A stretch of 64,000 nucleotides of DNA from Streptomyces asoensis (GTDB lineage Bacteria; Actinomycetota; Actinomycetes; Streptomycetales; Streptomycetaceae). Under the pieces are notes generated by a model. It was not told the DNA's origin, searched no databases, and saw only the letters and a program-made list of their open reading frames with translations. Made by a program: the position numbers and the translations under genes. Positions 8,196 to 16,325 of this stretch are shown here, piece by piece. Where the stretch lies: NCBI RefSeq assembly GCF_016860545.1, contig NZ_BNEB01000005.1:1116001-1180000 (forward strand). The letters run 5' to 3'. How positions within the stretch are numbered: the stretch's first letter is position 1; each line of letters begins with the position of its first letter.

Positions 8196-9092
8196 TCACG
8201 GCCGTTCGACCTGCGGCCGGACCGTCGTCACCTCTGCCGTGTGGGTCTTCCAGTCCAGGATCTGGACGGCGGCGCCGGCTGCCTCCAGGCCCTGGCAACG
8301 GGCGTGGTGGCGGCGGGCGATGGCGTCCAGGTCGAGGTGCGCGCCGAAGGCGGGGTGGGCGGCCAGGCGGCGGGCGTAGGCCCACAGCGCGGGGTGGTCG
8401 GCGACGCGGTGCACGGCGGCCGCGTCGAGGTGGTGGCGGTGCACGGTGTCCAGTTGGACCAGCGCCACCCACAACTCCACGTCCGGGGCCGTGATCTGAT
8501 TGCTGATCAGGTGCGCGTGGGAGCCGAGTCCTCGTTCCAGTACGCCGAGCGTGCCGAGCAGCGTGTCGAGTGCGGCGGCGCGCTCGGCCTCCGGCGCGTC
8601 GGCCGCTCCGGCGCGCTGGGCGGCCTCCTCGATGCCCTGGCCGCACATCCGCTCCACGGCCTCGATCTGGGATTCGGCGGCACAGGGGTACAGGGTGGGC
8701 CGGCCGCCGCCGAACCTGCGGGCGAGGTCGCGGGCGATGTCGGGTCCGTGGCTGCTGACGATGCGTCCCGACCAGTCGTCGCTGAGCACCGGCGCGAGGG
8801 CCGGTCCCGTGTACCGGTGTGCGCTGGCGTCGTAGAGCGGCCGCAGCGCGGAGTGGCCTCCGTCGGCGCAGTCGGGGACGGCGGGCAGGAAGGTGACCGG
8901 GCAGGCCCTTTCCAGGCCGAGGAGGCTGTGGGTGACGGCGATGCGCAGACAGTCGGGGTCGGCCGCCGCCAGATGGAGGCGGTAGCGGCGCGGCACCGCG
9001 TAGTGGCCGCTGCGCGCGTCGCGCCCGATCCTGCCCCGGAAGGCGGGTGCGGGGCGGGCGGACGGGTGGGCGGCCAGTGGTGTGACGGACAT
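8196..9092 (-). CDS. Glutathionyl-hydroquinone-reductase/GST-Xi-like protein, catalytic CPW motif absent
   Basis: 298 residues from ATG 9092, which follows GGGGAG. The body follows the ECM4/YqjG (glutathionyl-hydroquinone reductase) pattern: GHYAVPRRYRLHLAAADPDC, LYDASAHRYTGPALAPVLSDD, RIVSSHGPDIAR, then an all-helical GST C-domain with ISNQITAPDVELWVALVQLDTV and LWAYARRLAAHP. Where family members carry the catalytic CPWA, this protein has DPDC, so the usual nucleophilic cysteine is missing or moved. Actinomycetes use mycothiol rather than glutathione, so the thiol partner is uncertain. A leader peptide of the sulfur type lies upstream (9242-9364), tying the gene to sulfur supply. It ends 25 bases before the promoter of the ABC operon. 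Confidence 0.75.
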   Translation of the reverse strand: MSVTPLAAHPSARPAPAFRGRIGRDARSGHYAVPRRYRLHLAAADPDCLRIAVTHSLLGLERACPVTFLPAVPDCADGGHSALRPLYDASAHRYTGPALAPVLSDDWSGRIVSSHGPDIARDLARRFGGGRPTLYPCAAESQIEAVERMCGQGIEEAAQRAGAADAPEAERAAALDTLLGTLGVLERGLGSHAHLISNQITAPDVELWVALVQLDTVHRHHLDAAAVHRVADHPALWAYARRLAAHPAFGAHLDLDAIARRHHARCQGLEAAGAAVQILDWKTHTAEVTTVRPQVERP

Positions 9093-9241
9093 GCTTCTCC
9101 CCGGGGGCGGGACGCACGGCGGACGTGCGCGCGGCGGATGCGACGTCGAAGAGGGAGGTGCGGGTCTCGCCCGCGCGTGCCGGGCACGGCCGCGCCCGGG
9201 GGGACACCGACGGTGCGGTGCGGCGCGGGGACGGCCCCGGC

Positions 9242-9364
9242 TCAGCCCTGGTGCCTGATGGCGCTGGAGACGCGCTTCAGGTCGATGTGACGACGGGAGG
9301 TGAGAAGGGGTGACGACCACACCGTGCGGCTCGCCCGGCCGGTGACCGGCTCCTGTCGCCCCAT
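9242..9364 (-). CDS. Leader peptide of the actinobacterial sulfur type (40 aa)
   Basis: ATG at 9364 is preceded by AGGGA. The 40-residue peptide ends in TSRRHIDLKRVSSAIRHQG, a very close match to the conserved tail of sulfur-gene leader peptides (RRHIDLxRVSSAxC), except that the usual final Cys position is Arg. It ends about 150 bases before the GST-like gene, in the same direction. The absence of a Cys codon is unusual if attenuation depends on cysteine and may mean another signal or a decayed leader. Confidence 0.7.
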   Translation of the reverse strand: MGRQEPVTGRASRTVWSSPLLTSRRHIDLKRVSSAIRHQG

Positions 9365-9379
9365 TGTTTCCCTACCCGT

Positions 9380-9407
9380 TCACTAGGATTCCCGGATCGA
9401 GTGTCGA
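9380..9407 (-). promoter_or_regulatory. Possible promoter of the leader/GST-like transcript
   Basis: TCGACA (9407-9402), a 16-base spacer and TAGTGA (9385-9380) stand immediately upstream of the leader ATG at 9364. The hexamers are weak matches; position is the main support. The gap 9093-9544 otherwise contains only the leader peptide and possible attenuator hairpins near 9150-9200. Confidence 0.35.
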
Positions 9408-9544
9408 TCCCGCCCGGAGTCTCCGTCAAGGGGGCGTCCACCAGGTGAGTACCGCGGGGGCGGCGGGCAGGCCACGGGGGCGCCGGAGGGGTGCGGGACC
9501 GGCGCCCCGGAGGGGTACGGGACCGGCGCGCCGCGGTCCCTTCC

Positions 9545-10051
9545 TCAGCCCTCCTGCCGGGGGCGCCAGAACACGGCCAGCAGTCCGGCCGTCGCGACGA
9601 CGCCCACCCCGAGGACCACACCGGCGCCCGTCCATCCGCTCACGTCGATGCCGGCGGCCTCGTCCACCGCGTATTCCCCGGGGCCCCACGCGCCCAGCGC
9701 CACCGCCAGGACGCCCAGGACGAGGACGTACTCGTAGCCCTCCTTGAAGACGAAGAAGCCGTTGCGGCGGTGCGCGAGCAGGCCCGCCACCAGCATCACG
9801 GAGAGCACCGCCGCGCACGCCAGCGGAGTGAGGAAGCCGGCCAGCAGCAGGGCGCCCGCGCCGAGTTCGGTGAGGACGCTGAGCCACGCCTGGAGTCTCG
9901 GACGGGTCAGCCCCAGCCCGCCGAACCAGCCGGCGGTGCCCGCTATACCGCCGCCCCCGCGCCAGTGGTTCCAGCCGTGCGCCAGCATCACCGCACCCAG
10001 CACGATCCGTACGAGCAGCAGCGCGGTGTCCGAAGCCTCGCCCATGGCCAT
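9545..10051 (-). CDS. DoxX-family membrane protein
   Basis: 168 residues with four or more membrane spans. Family markers are the N-terminal LLLVRIVLGAVMLAHGWNHW and the later GFLTPLACAAVLSVMLVAGLLAHRRNGFF. DoxX proteins are small membrane proteins linked to redox and thiol stress; no enzymatic activity can be read from sequence. AAGGGG precedes the ATG at 10051; a second ATG two codons later is possible. It stands alone, with about 250 bases separating it from the sugar kinase upstream on the same strand. Confidence 0.85.
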   Translation of the reverse strand: MAMGEASDTALLLVRIVLGAVMLAHGWNHWRGGGGIAGTAGWFGGLGLTRPRLQAWLSVLTELGAGALLLAGFLTPLACAAVLSVMLVAGLLAHRRNGFFVFKEGYEYVLVLGVLAVALGAWGPGEYAVDEAAGIDVSGWTGAGVVLGVGVVATAGLLAVFWRPRQEG

Positions 10052-10303
10052 GTCCCCTTCTGCGTCGGAAGCGTCCGGACGCCGGGCGCGCGCTCGGCGA
10101 CGAAGGCGAGCGCGCGCGGGTGCCGGACGTGAGCGGTCGGGCGTACGCCGGTGGTGCGCCCCGCGTCCGCCTGCTCGTGGCGTACCACCCGCGGGGCCCG
10201 CCTGAACATGGACACGGCAGGCGCGAGTCTTTCCGGCCCGTCCGCCGCCGCTCCCGCACGGCGGTCGTCCGCCACTCCCCCGCCGCGCCGGCGGCCCGTC
10301 GGG

Positions 10304-11233
10304 TCAGGTCCGCGGCTTGGCCGTCGCGGCGAACGCGTCGGCGGCCGCGAGATCGAAGTCGCCGTGGTCGCTGCCGAGCCCCTGCGCGACGAGCGCCGCC
10401 GCCGCACTGCCGAGCACGGCCGCGTCACCGGGCGTACGGCCGAGGCTCACGCCCCTCAGGTATCCGGCCGAGAAGGCGTCGCCGCACCCGGTGGTGTCGA
10501 CGACGTCGACCACGAAGGCCGGCACCGGCTCCGCGCCGTCCGCGGTCACCACCAGCGCTCCGTCGCCGCCGCGCGTGACGGCGACGACGCCCGCACCGGC
10601 GCCCAGGAGTTTGCGCGCGCCCGTCAGCAGGTCGCTCTCGCCGGTGAAGCCGAGCACCTGGTCCTCGTTGGGCAGCAGATGGTCGATGTGGGGCAGTGCC
10701 GCCTCGATCTGCTCGAAGCTGCCGAGGACACCGGGGGCCAGCAGGTCCACGGAGGTACCGACACCGTGCTCCTTGGCGAACGCCAGGATGCGTGCGGCCG
10801 CGTCCACCCCGATCAGCTCCGGTCCGCCCAGGTGCAGGTGGTCGGCCTCGGCGAGGGCGTCCCAGGGGACGTCGTCGGGACCGTAGGTGATGTTCGCGCC
10901 GAGCAGGTGGAGGGAGGGGCGGTCGCCGTTGGGCCGGATCGGCAGGACGCTCGCGGAGGTGGCCGTGTCGGTGCGCCGCACCAGGAACTCCGTGTCGACG
11001 CCCGCGTCTTCCAGCAGCCGCACCAGCAGGTCCCCGGTCGCGTCCGCACCGACGGCGCCCGCGCTGCGCACCCGCGCGCCCAGTTTGGCCAGGGTGAGGG
11101 CGGTGCCGCCCGCGGTCCCGGCGGCGGTCATCCTGATGTCGTCGACCAGCGTCGCCCCCTGTCCCTCGGGTATCCCCGCCACCGGCCGCACCAGCACGTC
11201 CAGGACGTGCACGCCCATCGTGAAGACCTTCAT
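10304..11233 (-). CDS. PfkB/ribokinase-family sugar kinase
   Basis: 309 residues. The C-terminal PfkB signature DTTGCGDAFSAGYLRG carries the catalytic Asp of the DTxGxGD loop; the N-terminal glycine pair region GGTALTLAKLGA and GADATGDLL are also typical. It would phosphorylate a sugar or nucleoside. The ATG is preceded by AAGGGGG. Upstream on the same strand is a class II aldolase, and kinase plus class II aldolase is a standard pair that phosphorylates and then cleaves a ketose or deoxysugar. The kinase start overlaps by four bases (ATGA) the end of a frame that continues from the aldolase beyond its TGA (see the aldolase entry). Confidence 0.9.
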   Translation of the reverse strand: MKVFTMGVHVLDVLVRPVAGIPEGQGATLVDDIRMTAAGTAGGTALTLAKLGARVRSAGAVGADATGDLLVRLLEDAGVDTEFLVRRTDTATSASVLPIRPNGDRPSLHLLGANITYGPDDVPWDALAEADHLHLGGPELIGVDAAARILAFAKEHGVGTSVDLLAPGVLGSFEQIEAALPHIDHLLPNEDQVLGFTGESDLLTGARKLLGAGAGVVAVTRGGDGALVVTADGAEPVPAFVVDVVDTTGCGDAFSAGYLRGVSLGRTPGDAAVLGSAAAALVAQGLGSDHGDFDLAAADAFAATAKPRT

Positions 11234-11244
11234 CGACTGTCCCC

Positions 11245-11289
11245 CTTCTTCGGCTTCTTCGGCTTCTTCGGCTTCTTCGGCTTCTTAGG
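11245..11289. repeat. Five tandem 9-bp units (CTTCTTCGG), encoding Lys-Lys-Pro on the minus strand
   Basis: Four exact copies (11245-11280) and a fifth with one change (11281-11289). Read on the minus strand in the aldolase frame they give (KKP)n. Such a slippage-prone tract between two genes is unusual; see the aldolase and its finding. Confidence 0.95.
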
Positions 11290-11322
11290 CCCCGACGGCC
11301 CGGTCGGCCGCGGTCGGCTGTG

Positions 11323-11997
11323 TCACTGCGCGGGTGGTACGGGGTGGGTGGTGCCGTAGTCACGGGCGATCGCGGCCTCCACCACGGCGAGTTGCTGCCG
11401 CTCGTCGAGGACCCGGGGCCGGCCCATGGCCGCCGCGCGCTGGTAGACACCGCAGGCCCATTCGAGGAGCAGCGCGTTCTCGACGGCCGTGTCGAGGGTC
11501 GGGGCGTGGGTGACCGCACCATGGTTGGCCAGCAGGGCGGCGCTGCGGCCGTCGAGCGCGGCGAGCACCGCTTCGGCGAGTTCCGGGGTGCCGAAGGTGG
11601 CGTAGGGCGCGACGCGGACGGTGCCGCCCAGGGCCAGCAACTGGTAGTGGATACAGGGCAGTTCGTCGAGAACGCAGGAGACCGCGGTGGCCATGGGGGC
11701 ATGTGTGTGGACGACCGCGCCGGTTCCGTAGCGGCGGTAGACCCCGAGGTGCAGGTCCAGTTCGGAGGTCGGCCGCAGGCTTCCGGCCACGACCTCGCCG
11801 CCGAGGTCGACGACGGTCACCTGGTCGGGGGTGAGCGCGGCCAGGACCGCTCCGGTCGCGGTGATCGCGACCCGGTCCCCGGCCCGTACGCTCACGTTCC
11901 CGGCCGTACCGATGAGGAGGCCTTCGGCCCCCAGGCGCCGGCAGGCGTCCGCGACGGCGGTCCGCTCCCGATCCATCGCCGAGCTTGAGGCGGTCAT
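11323..11997 (-). CDS. Class II aldolase/adducin-family protein, with in-frame extension after the stop
   Basis: 224 residues to the TGA at 11323. Metal-site features of fuculose-phosphate aldolases are present: GTAGNVSVR (phosphate/substrate loop), TSELDLHLGVYR (catalytic Glu), HTHAP (two zinc His) and LLANHGAV (third His). Start at 11997 has no ribosome site but TACCTT lies seven bases upstream, consistent with a leaderless message; an ATG at 11976 is the alternative. After the TGA the same frame stays open for 30 codons (HSRPRPTGPSGP, five KKP-type repeats, GDSR) and stops at a TGA that overlaps the kinase ATG. So the stop at 11323 may be a recent nonsense change or a leaky stop (UGA followed by C). 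Confidence 0.85.
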   Translation of the reverse strand: MTASSSAMDRERTAVADACRRLGAEGLLIGTAGNVSVRAGDRVAITATGAVLAALTPDQVTVVDLGGEVVAGSLRPTSELDLHLGVYRRYGTGAVVHTHAPMATAVSCVLDELPCIHYQLLALGGTVRVAPYATFGTPELAEAVLAALDGRSAALLANHGAVTHAPTLDTAVENALLLEWACGVYQRAAAMGRPRVLDERQQLAVVEAAIARDYGTTHPVPPAQ

Positions 11998-12055
11998 GGG
12001 CGCGAAGGTAGCGTAAACATGAAACAAAGTCACGTTCAGGTTCGGAGGCAGTTCC

Positions 12056-12748
12056 TTGGTCCACGCGAGCACCGGACCCGACGGCGGCACCCCGCTGCGC
12101 CGCACTCCCCGGCAGGCGCGCAGCAGGGCACGACTGGCCCTCCTGCTGGAGGCGGCGGAACGCATCCTGGTCGGCGAGGGCGTCGAGGCGCTCACCACGA
12201 CCCGGGTCGCCGCCGAGGCGAAGGTGTCGGTCGGCTCGCTGTACCAGTACCTCCCCGACCGCGACGCGATCATCGACTCCCTCGCGTCGGGGTACTTCGC
12301 CCGCCTCGAGGACGTCATGGACGACCTGGTACGCACCGCGGCGCCGGAACAGGGGAAGGGCAAGGAGCAGCGGCAGGGGGAGGAGCAGGGACGGTGGGAC
12401 GATCCGGTGGGCCTGCTCGTCGACACGTTCGCCCGCGTCTACCGCACCGAACACGGCTTCCGCGCGCTGTGGTTCGGCAGCGGACTGACGGAGCGGACCC
12501 GGGCTGCGGACCGGGAGCACAAGCGGCGGATGGCCGACGGGGTCCGCCGGGTGCTGCTCGCGCTCGGCGTCGCCCGCGACGACGCGGCGCTCGCGCGGGC
12601 CTGCCACGCCGCGATCCTCGCCGCGGACGCCCTGGCCCAGGAGGCCTTCCGCCGTACGCCGGAGGGCGACGCGGAGCTGCTCGACGAAGCCAAGGCGATG
12701 CTGCGCTCCTACCTCACGCAGGTCGTCGCCCGCTACGCGCCCCGGTAG
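12056..12748 (+). CDS. TetR/AcrR-family transcriptional regulator
   Basis: 230 residues from a TTG start, which is fixed by GGAGG seven bases upstream. The N-terminal helix-turn-helix reads ALTTTRVAAEAKVSVGSLYQYLPDRDAIIDSL (residues about 48-80), a classic TetR DNA-binding domain. The C-domain holds a charged, glutamine-rich linker (about residues 98-112) that probably loops out. It is divergent from the class II aldolase/kinase pair with only 58 bases between starts, so it is likely to control that pair and itself; no clear palindrome was found in the gap. Ligand unknown. Confidence 0.9.
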   Translation: MVHASTGPDGGTPLRRTPRQARSRARLALLLEAAERILVGEGVEALTTTRVAAEAKVSVGSLYQYLPDRDAIIDSLASGYFARLEDVMDDLVRTAAPEQGKGKEQRQGEEQGRWDDPVGLLVDTFARVYRTEHGFRALWFGSGLTERTRAADREHKRRMADGVRRVLLALGVARDDAALARACHAAILAADALAQEAFRRTPEGDAELLDEAKAMLRSYLTQVVARYAPR

Positions 12749-12751
12749 GCG

Positions 12752-12834
12752 AACTGCGGGTGCCGGCCGAGGAGCTCGACGGGTTCGACGCGCATCCAGT
12801 GGGCCCGATCCATCTGGTGCACCTCTTCACCTGA
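12752..12834 (+). pseudogene. Possible C-terminal remnant of an unknown protein
   Basis: Just after the TetR stop, about 27 codons with high third-position GC read ELRVPAEELDGFDAHPVG and then a hydrophobic tail before a TGA. The phrase resembles the end of small actinobacterial proteins with VPAEEL...FN...GPIEV tails. There is no start or upstream body in this frame. The rest of the gap 12835-12999 shows nothing coding. Confidence 0.3.
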
Positions 12835-12999
12835 CGCCCGTCACCCTGCGGATCCGGCCGCCCCGGACGCCCGGCCGGTGCTCAACCGGAGGGTTTCCGG
12901 ACGGCACCGCGTGGCTCGCAGGGGCATCGCACGGTCCCGTGAGTACTCTCGCGCTGCTCCACGCCGCGTTGTCCTCATCGAACCGAACCGGAGAGACCC

Positions 13000-14379
13000 A
13001 TCGCCGAGCCGCGTCGCGAAGAGGCCGGGACCGCCCCGGGAAACCAGCCGCAGGAAGCCGACCAGCTGAGGGACATGCTGCGTCGCCCCGAGTACCGGCG
13101 CGCGCTGGTGTTCTGCGGCCTGGTGGGGATCCCGGTGTCCCTGGCCGCGTTCTGGTTCCTCGTCCTCCTGCACGAACTGGAGCACCTGCTCTGGGTGGAC
13201 TGGCCGCACCACCTGGGCTGGTCGGATCCCCCCTGGTGGTGGCCGCTGCCGCAGGCCCTGGTGTCGGGTCTGCTCGTCACACTGGTCGTCACGCGCCTGC
13301 CCGGCCGGGGCGGGCACATCCCGGCGGCCGGCCTCCACCCGGGCGGGGCGTCCAAGGCCGCGCTGCCCGGTGTGATGATCGCCGCGCTGGCGAGTCTGCC
13401 GCTGGGCGCCGTGCTCGGGCCCGAGGCTCCGATGATCGCCCTCGGCAGCGGTCTGATGCTGCTCCTGCGGGATCTCGTCCGCGCCCCGGCGACCGAGGCC
13501 GGCACGGCGCTCCTCGGTGCGGCCGGGTCCGCCGCGGCCATCTCCGCGATCTTCGGCAGCCCGCTCGTCGCGGCCGTGCTGCTCATGGAGGTGGCCGGAG
13601 TGGGCGGCACCCAGCTCTTCGCCGTGATGCTGCCCGCCCTCCTGGCCAGTGGCGTGGGCGCCATCGTCTTCACCGGCTTCGGGCACTGGACCGGGCTCCA
13701 GACCGGAAGCCTCGACATCGGGCTGCCCGCGCCGCCGATCCTGGACACCGGGGACGTGGTGTGGTCGCTCCTGATGGCCGTGGCCGTCGGGGCCGCCATC
13801 CACTACGTCATCGTCGGAGGGCGCGTCGTGGCCGGACTCGTCGCCGCGCACCCGTGGCGCAACACGGTGCTCTGCGCACTCGCGGCCGCCGGCTGCGCCG
13901 CGCTCTACGCGGTCCTCACCGACCGCTCGCCCTCCGAGGTCTCGCTGTCCGGCCAGAGCACCCTGTCCCAGCTCGCCGCCGACCCCCACGCATGGCCGGT
14001 CGGCAGCCTGGTGGCGGTCCTGGTGTTCAAAGCCCTGGCCTACTCGCTCTGCCTGGGCAGCCTGCGCGGCGGTCCCGTCTTCCCCTCGCTGTTCCTCGGC
14101 GGCGCGCTGGGCGTGCTGCTGGCGCCGCTGCCCGGGCTCGGTGTGGTGCCGGGCATGGCGGCGGGCATGGCCGCCTCGTCCGCCGCCGCGCTCCGGCTGC
14201 CCGTCAGCTGCGTGGTGCTGGTCGTGCTCATCGTGGGCCACCCGGGATCGGTGCCGGTGATCGTGCTGGCCGCGGTCGTGGCGTTCGTGACCACCGAGCT
14301 GCTGCCGCAGGGGCCGGGCATCCCCGCCTTCGCCGCGGGGCGGCGTCGGAAGCCTCGTCCGGCGTCCCCGCGGCCATGA
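13000..14379 (+). CDS. ClC-family chloride channel/antiporter, possible AUC start
   Basis: The membrane body (about 11-12 segments) has ClC landmarks: LGPEAPMIALGSG, which holds the gating glutamate of GxExP, GSPLVAAVLLMEV, and LRGGPVFPSLFLGG matching the GxFxP anion site. The first ATG (13075) gives 434 residues but lacks a properly spaced ribosome site. The frame is coding-like back to an ATC at 13000 that has GGAG six bases upstream; no ATG, GTG or TTG occurs in frame between the upstream stop and 13075. Starting at ATC gives 459 residues with an acidic N-terminus, IAEPRREEAG. Either an AUC start or a start mutation is suggested. Function: Cl-/H+ exchange or channel. Confidence 0.85.
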   Translation: MAEPRREEAGTAPGNQPQEADQLRDMLRRPEYRRALVFCGLVGIPVSLAAFWFLVLLHELEHLLWVDWPHHLGWSDPPWWWPLPQALVSGLLVTLVVTRLPGRGGHIPAAGLHPGGASKAALPGVMIAALASLPLGAVLGPEAPMIALGSGLMLLLRDLVRAPATEAGTALLGAAGSAAAISAIFGSPLVAAVLLMEVAGVGGTQLFAVMLPALLASGVGAIVFTGFGHWTGLQTGSLDIGLPAPPILDTGDVVWSLLMAVAVGAAIHYVIVGGRVVAGLVAAHPWRNTVLCALAAAGCAALYAVLTDRSPSEVSLSGQSTLSQLAADPHAWPVGSLVAVLVFKALAYSLCLGSLRGGPVFPSLFLGGALGVLLAPLPGLGVVPGMAAGMAASSAAALRLPVSCVVLVVLIVGHPGSVPVIVLAAVVAFVTTELLPQGPGIPAFAAGRRRKPRPASPRP

Positions 14380-14602
14380 CGAGGGTGAACGCGGGCTTCT
14401 TGGCACGGAGCGTCGGAGTCCTTGCGGCGCGCCCGCCGCACAGGGGACGGCGCAGTGTTCATGGCACACCCGCCGCACGGGGACCGTGCCCCCTGTACGC
14501 CGAGTCGCCGGGCCCGCGGGGCGCCGCGTCGGCACGAGGGCGGCCGGGCCGGCAGGGGCCGGGAGCCGGAGGAACGCGCCGTACCGAACCGCGGAGGTCC
14601 CG

Positions 14603-15565
14603 ATGGACATGATCCGTGTACGGGCGGTGTGCCCGCCGGACCTCACGGAGCGCGCCATGGCCCTGCTGGGCGCCGAGCCGTGCGTCCTCAACCTCCAGCT
14701 CCAGCCGGGCGGCGTCCGCCGTCCCGACGGTGACGCCGTCCAGTGCGACGTCCTGACGGGAGCCGCGAACGAGGTGCTGCGCGGGCTGCGGGACCTCGGC
14801 CTCGAACAGCGCGGCTCGATCGTCCTGGACCCGGTGGGCACCGTCTTCTCGGACCGCGCCGCCCGGGTCTGGGCCACCGAACTCGGCGCCCGGCTGCGCG
14901 CCCCGGTGTGGGCGCAGGTCGAGGCCCGCATCCGCGCGGAGGGCAGCTATCCCCCGAGCTTCTACCTCTTCCTGGTCATCGCCGGGATCATCGGCGCGGT
15001 CGGCATCATCACCAACTCCCAGATCCTCATCGTCGCGGCGATGGTGGTGGGTCCCGAGTACGGCGCCATCACCAGCGTCGCCCTCGGGATCGACAACCGC
15101 TCGCGGCCGAGGATCGTGCAGGGACTCGTGGCGCTGCTCGTGGGTTTCGCGCTGGCCGTCGCCGCGACGTTCCTCTTCGCGCTCCTCGTCCGCGCCCTGG
15201 AGCTCCAGCCGGAGGCCTTCGAGCTGGGCGTGCGGCCCGTCTCGAACCTGATCAACACCCCCAACTTCTTCTCGGCCGTGGTGGCAGTGCTGGCCGGCGT
15301 CGTCGGCATCGTCTCCCTGACGGAGGCCCGCACGAGCGCCCTGCTCGGCGTCTTCATCTCGGTGACCACGATCCCGGCGGGGGCGGACATCGGGGTCTCC
15401 GTGGCGTTCGGCAGCTGGGGGGAGGCGCGGGGTTCGCTGTTGCAGCTGCTGCTCAACATCGTCGTCCTGATCGTGGTCGGCACCGGCACGCTCAAGTGCC
15501 AGCGGGCCGTCTGGCGGCGGGTGAGCGAACGCCGACAGGGGCGCGTGGCCCGCCGGACCGCGTGA
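14603..15565 (+). CDS. DUF389 family membrane protein
   Basis: 320 residues from ATG 14603, set by GGAGG five bases upstream. The N-terminal half (about 110 residues) is a soluble ferredoxin-like alpha/beta domain (DMIRVRAVCPPDLTERAMALL). Then come about six membrane helices, with SQILIVAAMVVGPEYGAI, the most conserved stretch of DUF389 proteins (normally xAMLISPxMGPI), and LTEARTSALLGVFISVTTIPAGADIGVS. No biochemical function is established for the family. It follows the ClC gene by about 220 bases. Confidence 0.88.
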   Translation: MDMIRVRAVCPPDLTERAMALLGAEPCVLNLQLQPGGVRRPDGDAVQCDVLTGAANEVLRGLRDLGLEQRGSIVLDPVGTVFSDRAARVWATELGARLRAPVWAQVEARIRAEGSYPPSFYLFLVIAGIIGAVGIITNSQILIVAAMVVGPEYGAITSVALGIDNRSRPRIVQGLVALLVGFALAVAATFLFALLVRALELQPEAFELGVRPVSNLINTPNFFSAVVAVLAGVVGIVSLTEARTSALLGVFISVTTIPAGADIGVSVAFGSWGEARGSLLQLLLNIVVLIVVGTGTLKCQRAVWRRVSERRQGRVARRTA

Positions 15566-15657
15566 GGACCGTACGGAGATGCGCCCCTGCGGGTCCGATG
15601 CTGGAATGAGTTCCGAGGAGGGGGGTTCGAGCGTCGTGACCACCCAGGGGTGAAGCC

Positions 15658-16107
15658 GTGAGCGATGAATTCGTCGAGATGGGACCGATCGACTACCTGG
15701 TCGTCGAGTTCCCGGGGAACCGTATGACCGGCGAGGGGTTCCCCCTGCTGGTCGACCTGGTGGACCGGGGCCTCATCCGGATCCTCGACCTGCTGTTCGT
15801 CAGGAAGGACGAGGACGGGTCCGTGGTCGGCATGGAGGTCGCCGACCTCACCGGCGACGGCGCCCTGGACCTGGCGGTCTTCGAGGGCGCGTCCTCGGGC
15901 CTGTTGGGCCAGGACGACATCGCGGAGGCGGGCGGCGCTCTGGAGCCCGGCAACTCCGCGGCGATCCTGGTCTACGAGAACCTGTGGGCCGCCCCCTTCG
16001 CCGCCGCACTGCGCCGCGGCGGCGCCCAACTGGTCGCCTCCGGGCGGATCCCGGTGCCCGCGGTGCTGGCCGCGCTGGACGACACGGACGCGGGGCGGCC
16101 CGCGTAG
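15658..16107 (+). CDS. DUF6325-like (DUF1269-related) small protein
   Basis: 149 residues from GTG 15658. The sequence MGPIDYLVVEFPGNRMTGEG, then LVDRGLIRILDLLFVRKDEDG and IPVPAVLAALDD matches a family of small soluble actinobacterial proteins, often encoded with membrane and stress proteins. Glu and Asp are frequent; no catalytic motif is seen. It lies about 90 bases after the DUF389 gene and is closed by a strong terminator at 16144-16187. Confidence 0.75.
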   Translation: MSDEFVEMGPIDYLVVEFPGNRMTGEGFPLLVDLVDRGLIRILDLLFVRKDEDGSVVGMEVADLTGDGALDLAVFEGASSGLLGQDDIAEAGGALEPGNSAAILVYENLWAAPFAAALRRGGAQLVASGRIPVPAVLAALDDTDAGRPA

Positions 16108-16143
16108 ACGTGGTCGGTGACCGCGCAGAACGTCAGAAGAAAG

Positions 16144-16187
16144 AAGGGAACTCGTCCGGCCGAATGCACGGCCGGACGAGTTCCCTT
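16144..16187. terminator. Strong bidirectional terminator, perfect 19-bp stem
   Basis: Arms 16144-16162 and 16169-16187 are perfectly complementary with a 6-base loop. AAGAAAGAAGG before and TTCCCTTGCTT after supply A/T-rich tails in both directions, matching the convergent genes on each side. Confidence 0.9.
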
Positions 16188-16325
16188 GCTTGCCGCTGAT
16201 GTCACGATGCCGAATTCCCGGACACAGAATTCGATCACACCGATCCGATCACACCGTTCCCCGGTACCGGGAACCGATCGCATCCCGCCGGGACCGGAGT
16301 TGTTCGCGGTGTCCCGGATCCGGGA

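Noticed and set aside
8196..9092. Ordinary active glutathionyl-hydroquinone reductase
   Set aside because: The catalytic CPWA motif is not present, so activity is not claimed although the fold match is good.
11245..11289. CRISPR-like array
   Set aside because: Units are 9 bp, contiguous and without spacers; it is a simple coding-type tandem repeat. No cas genes are present.
12841..14931. Long minus-strand frame over the ClC and DUF389 genes
   Set aside because: The plus strand has clear membrane protein families and ribosome sites; the minus frame has no motif.
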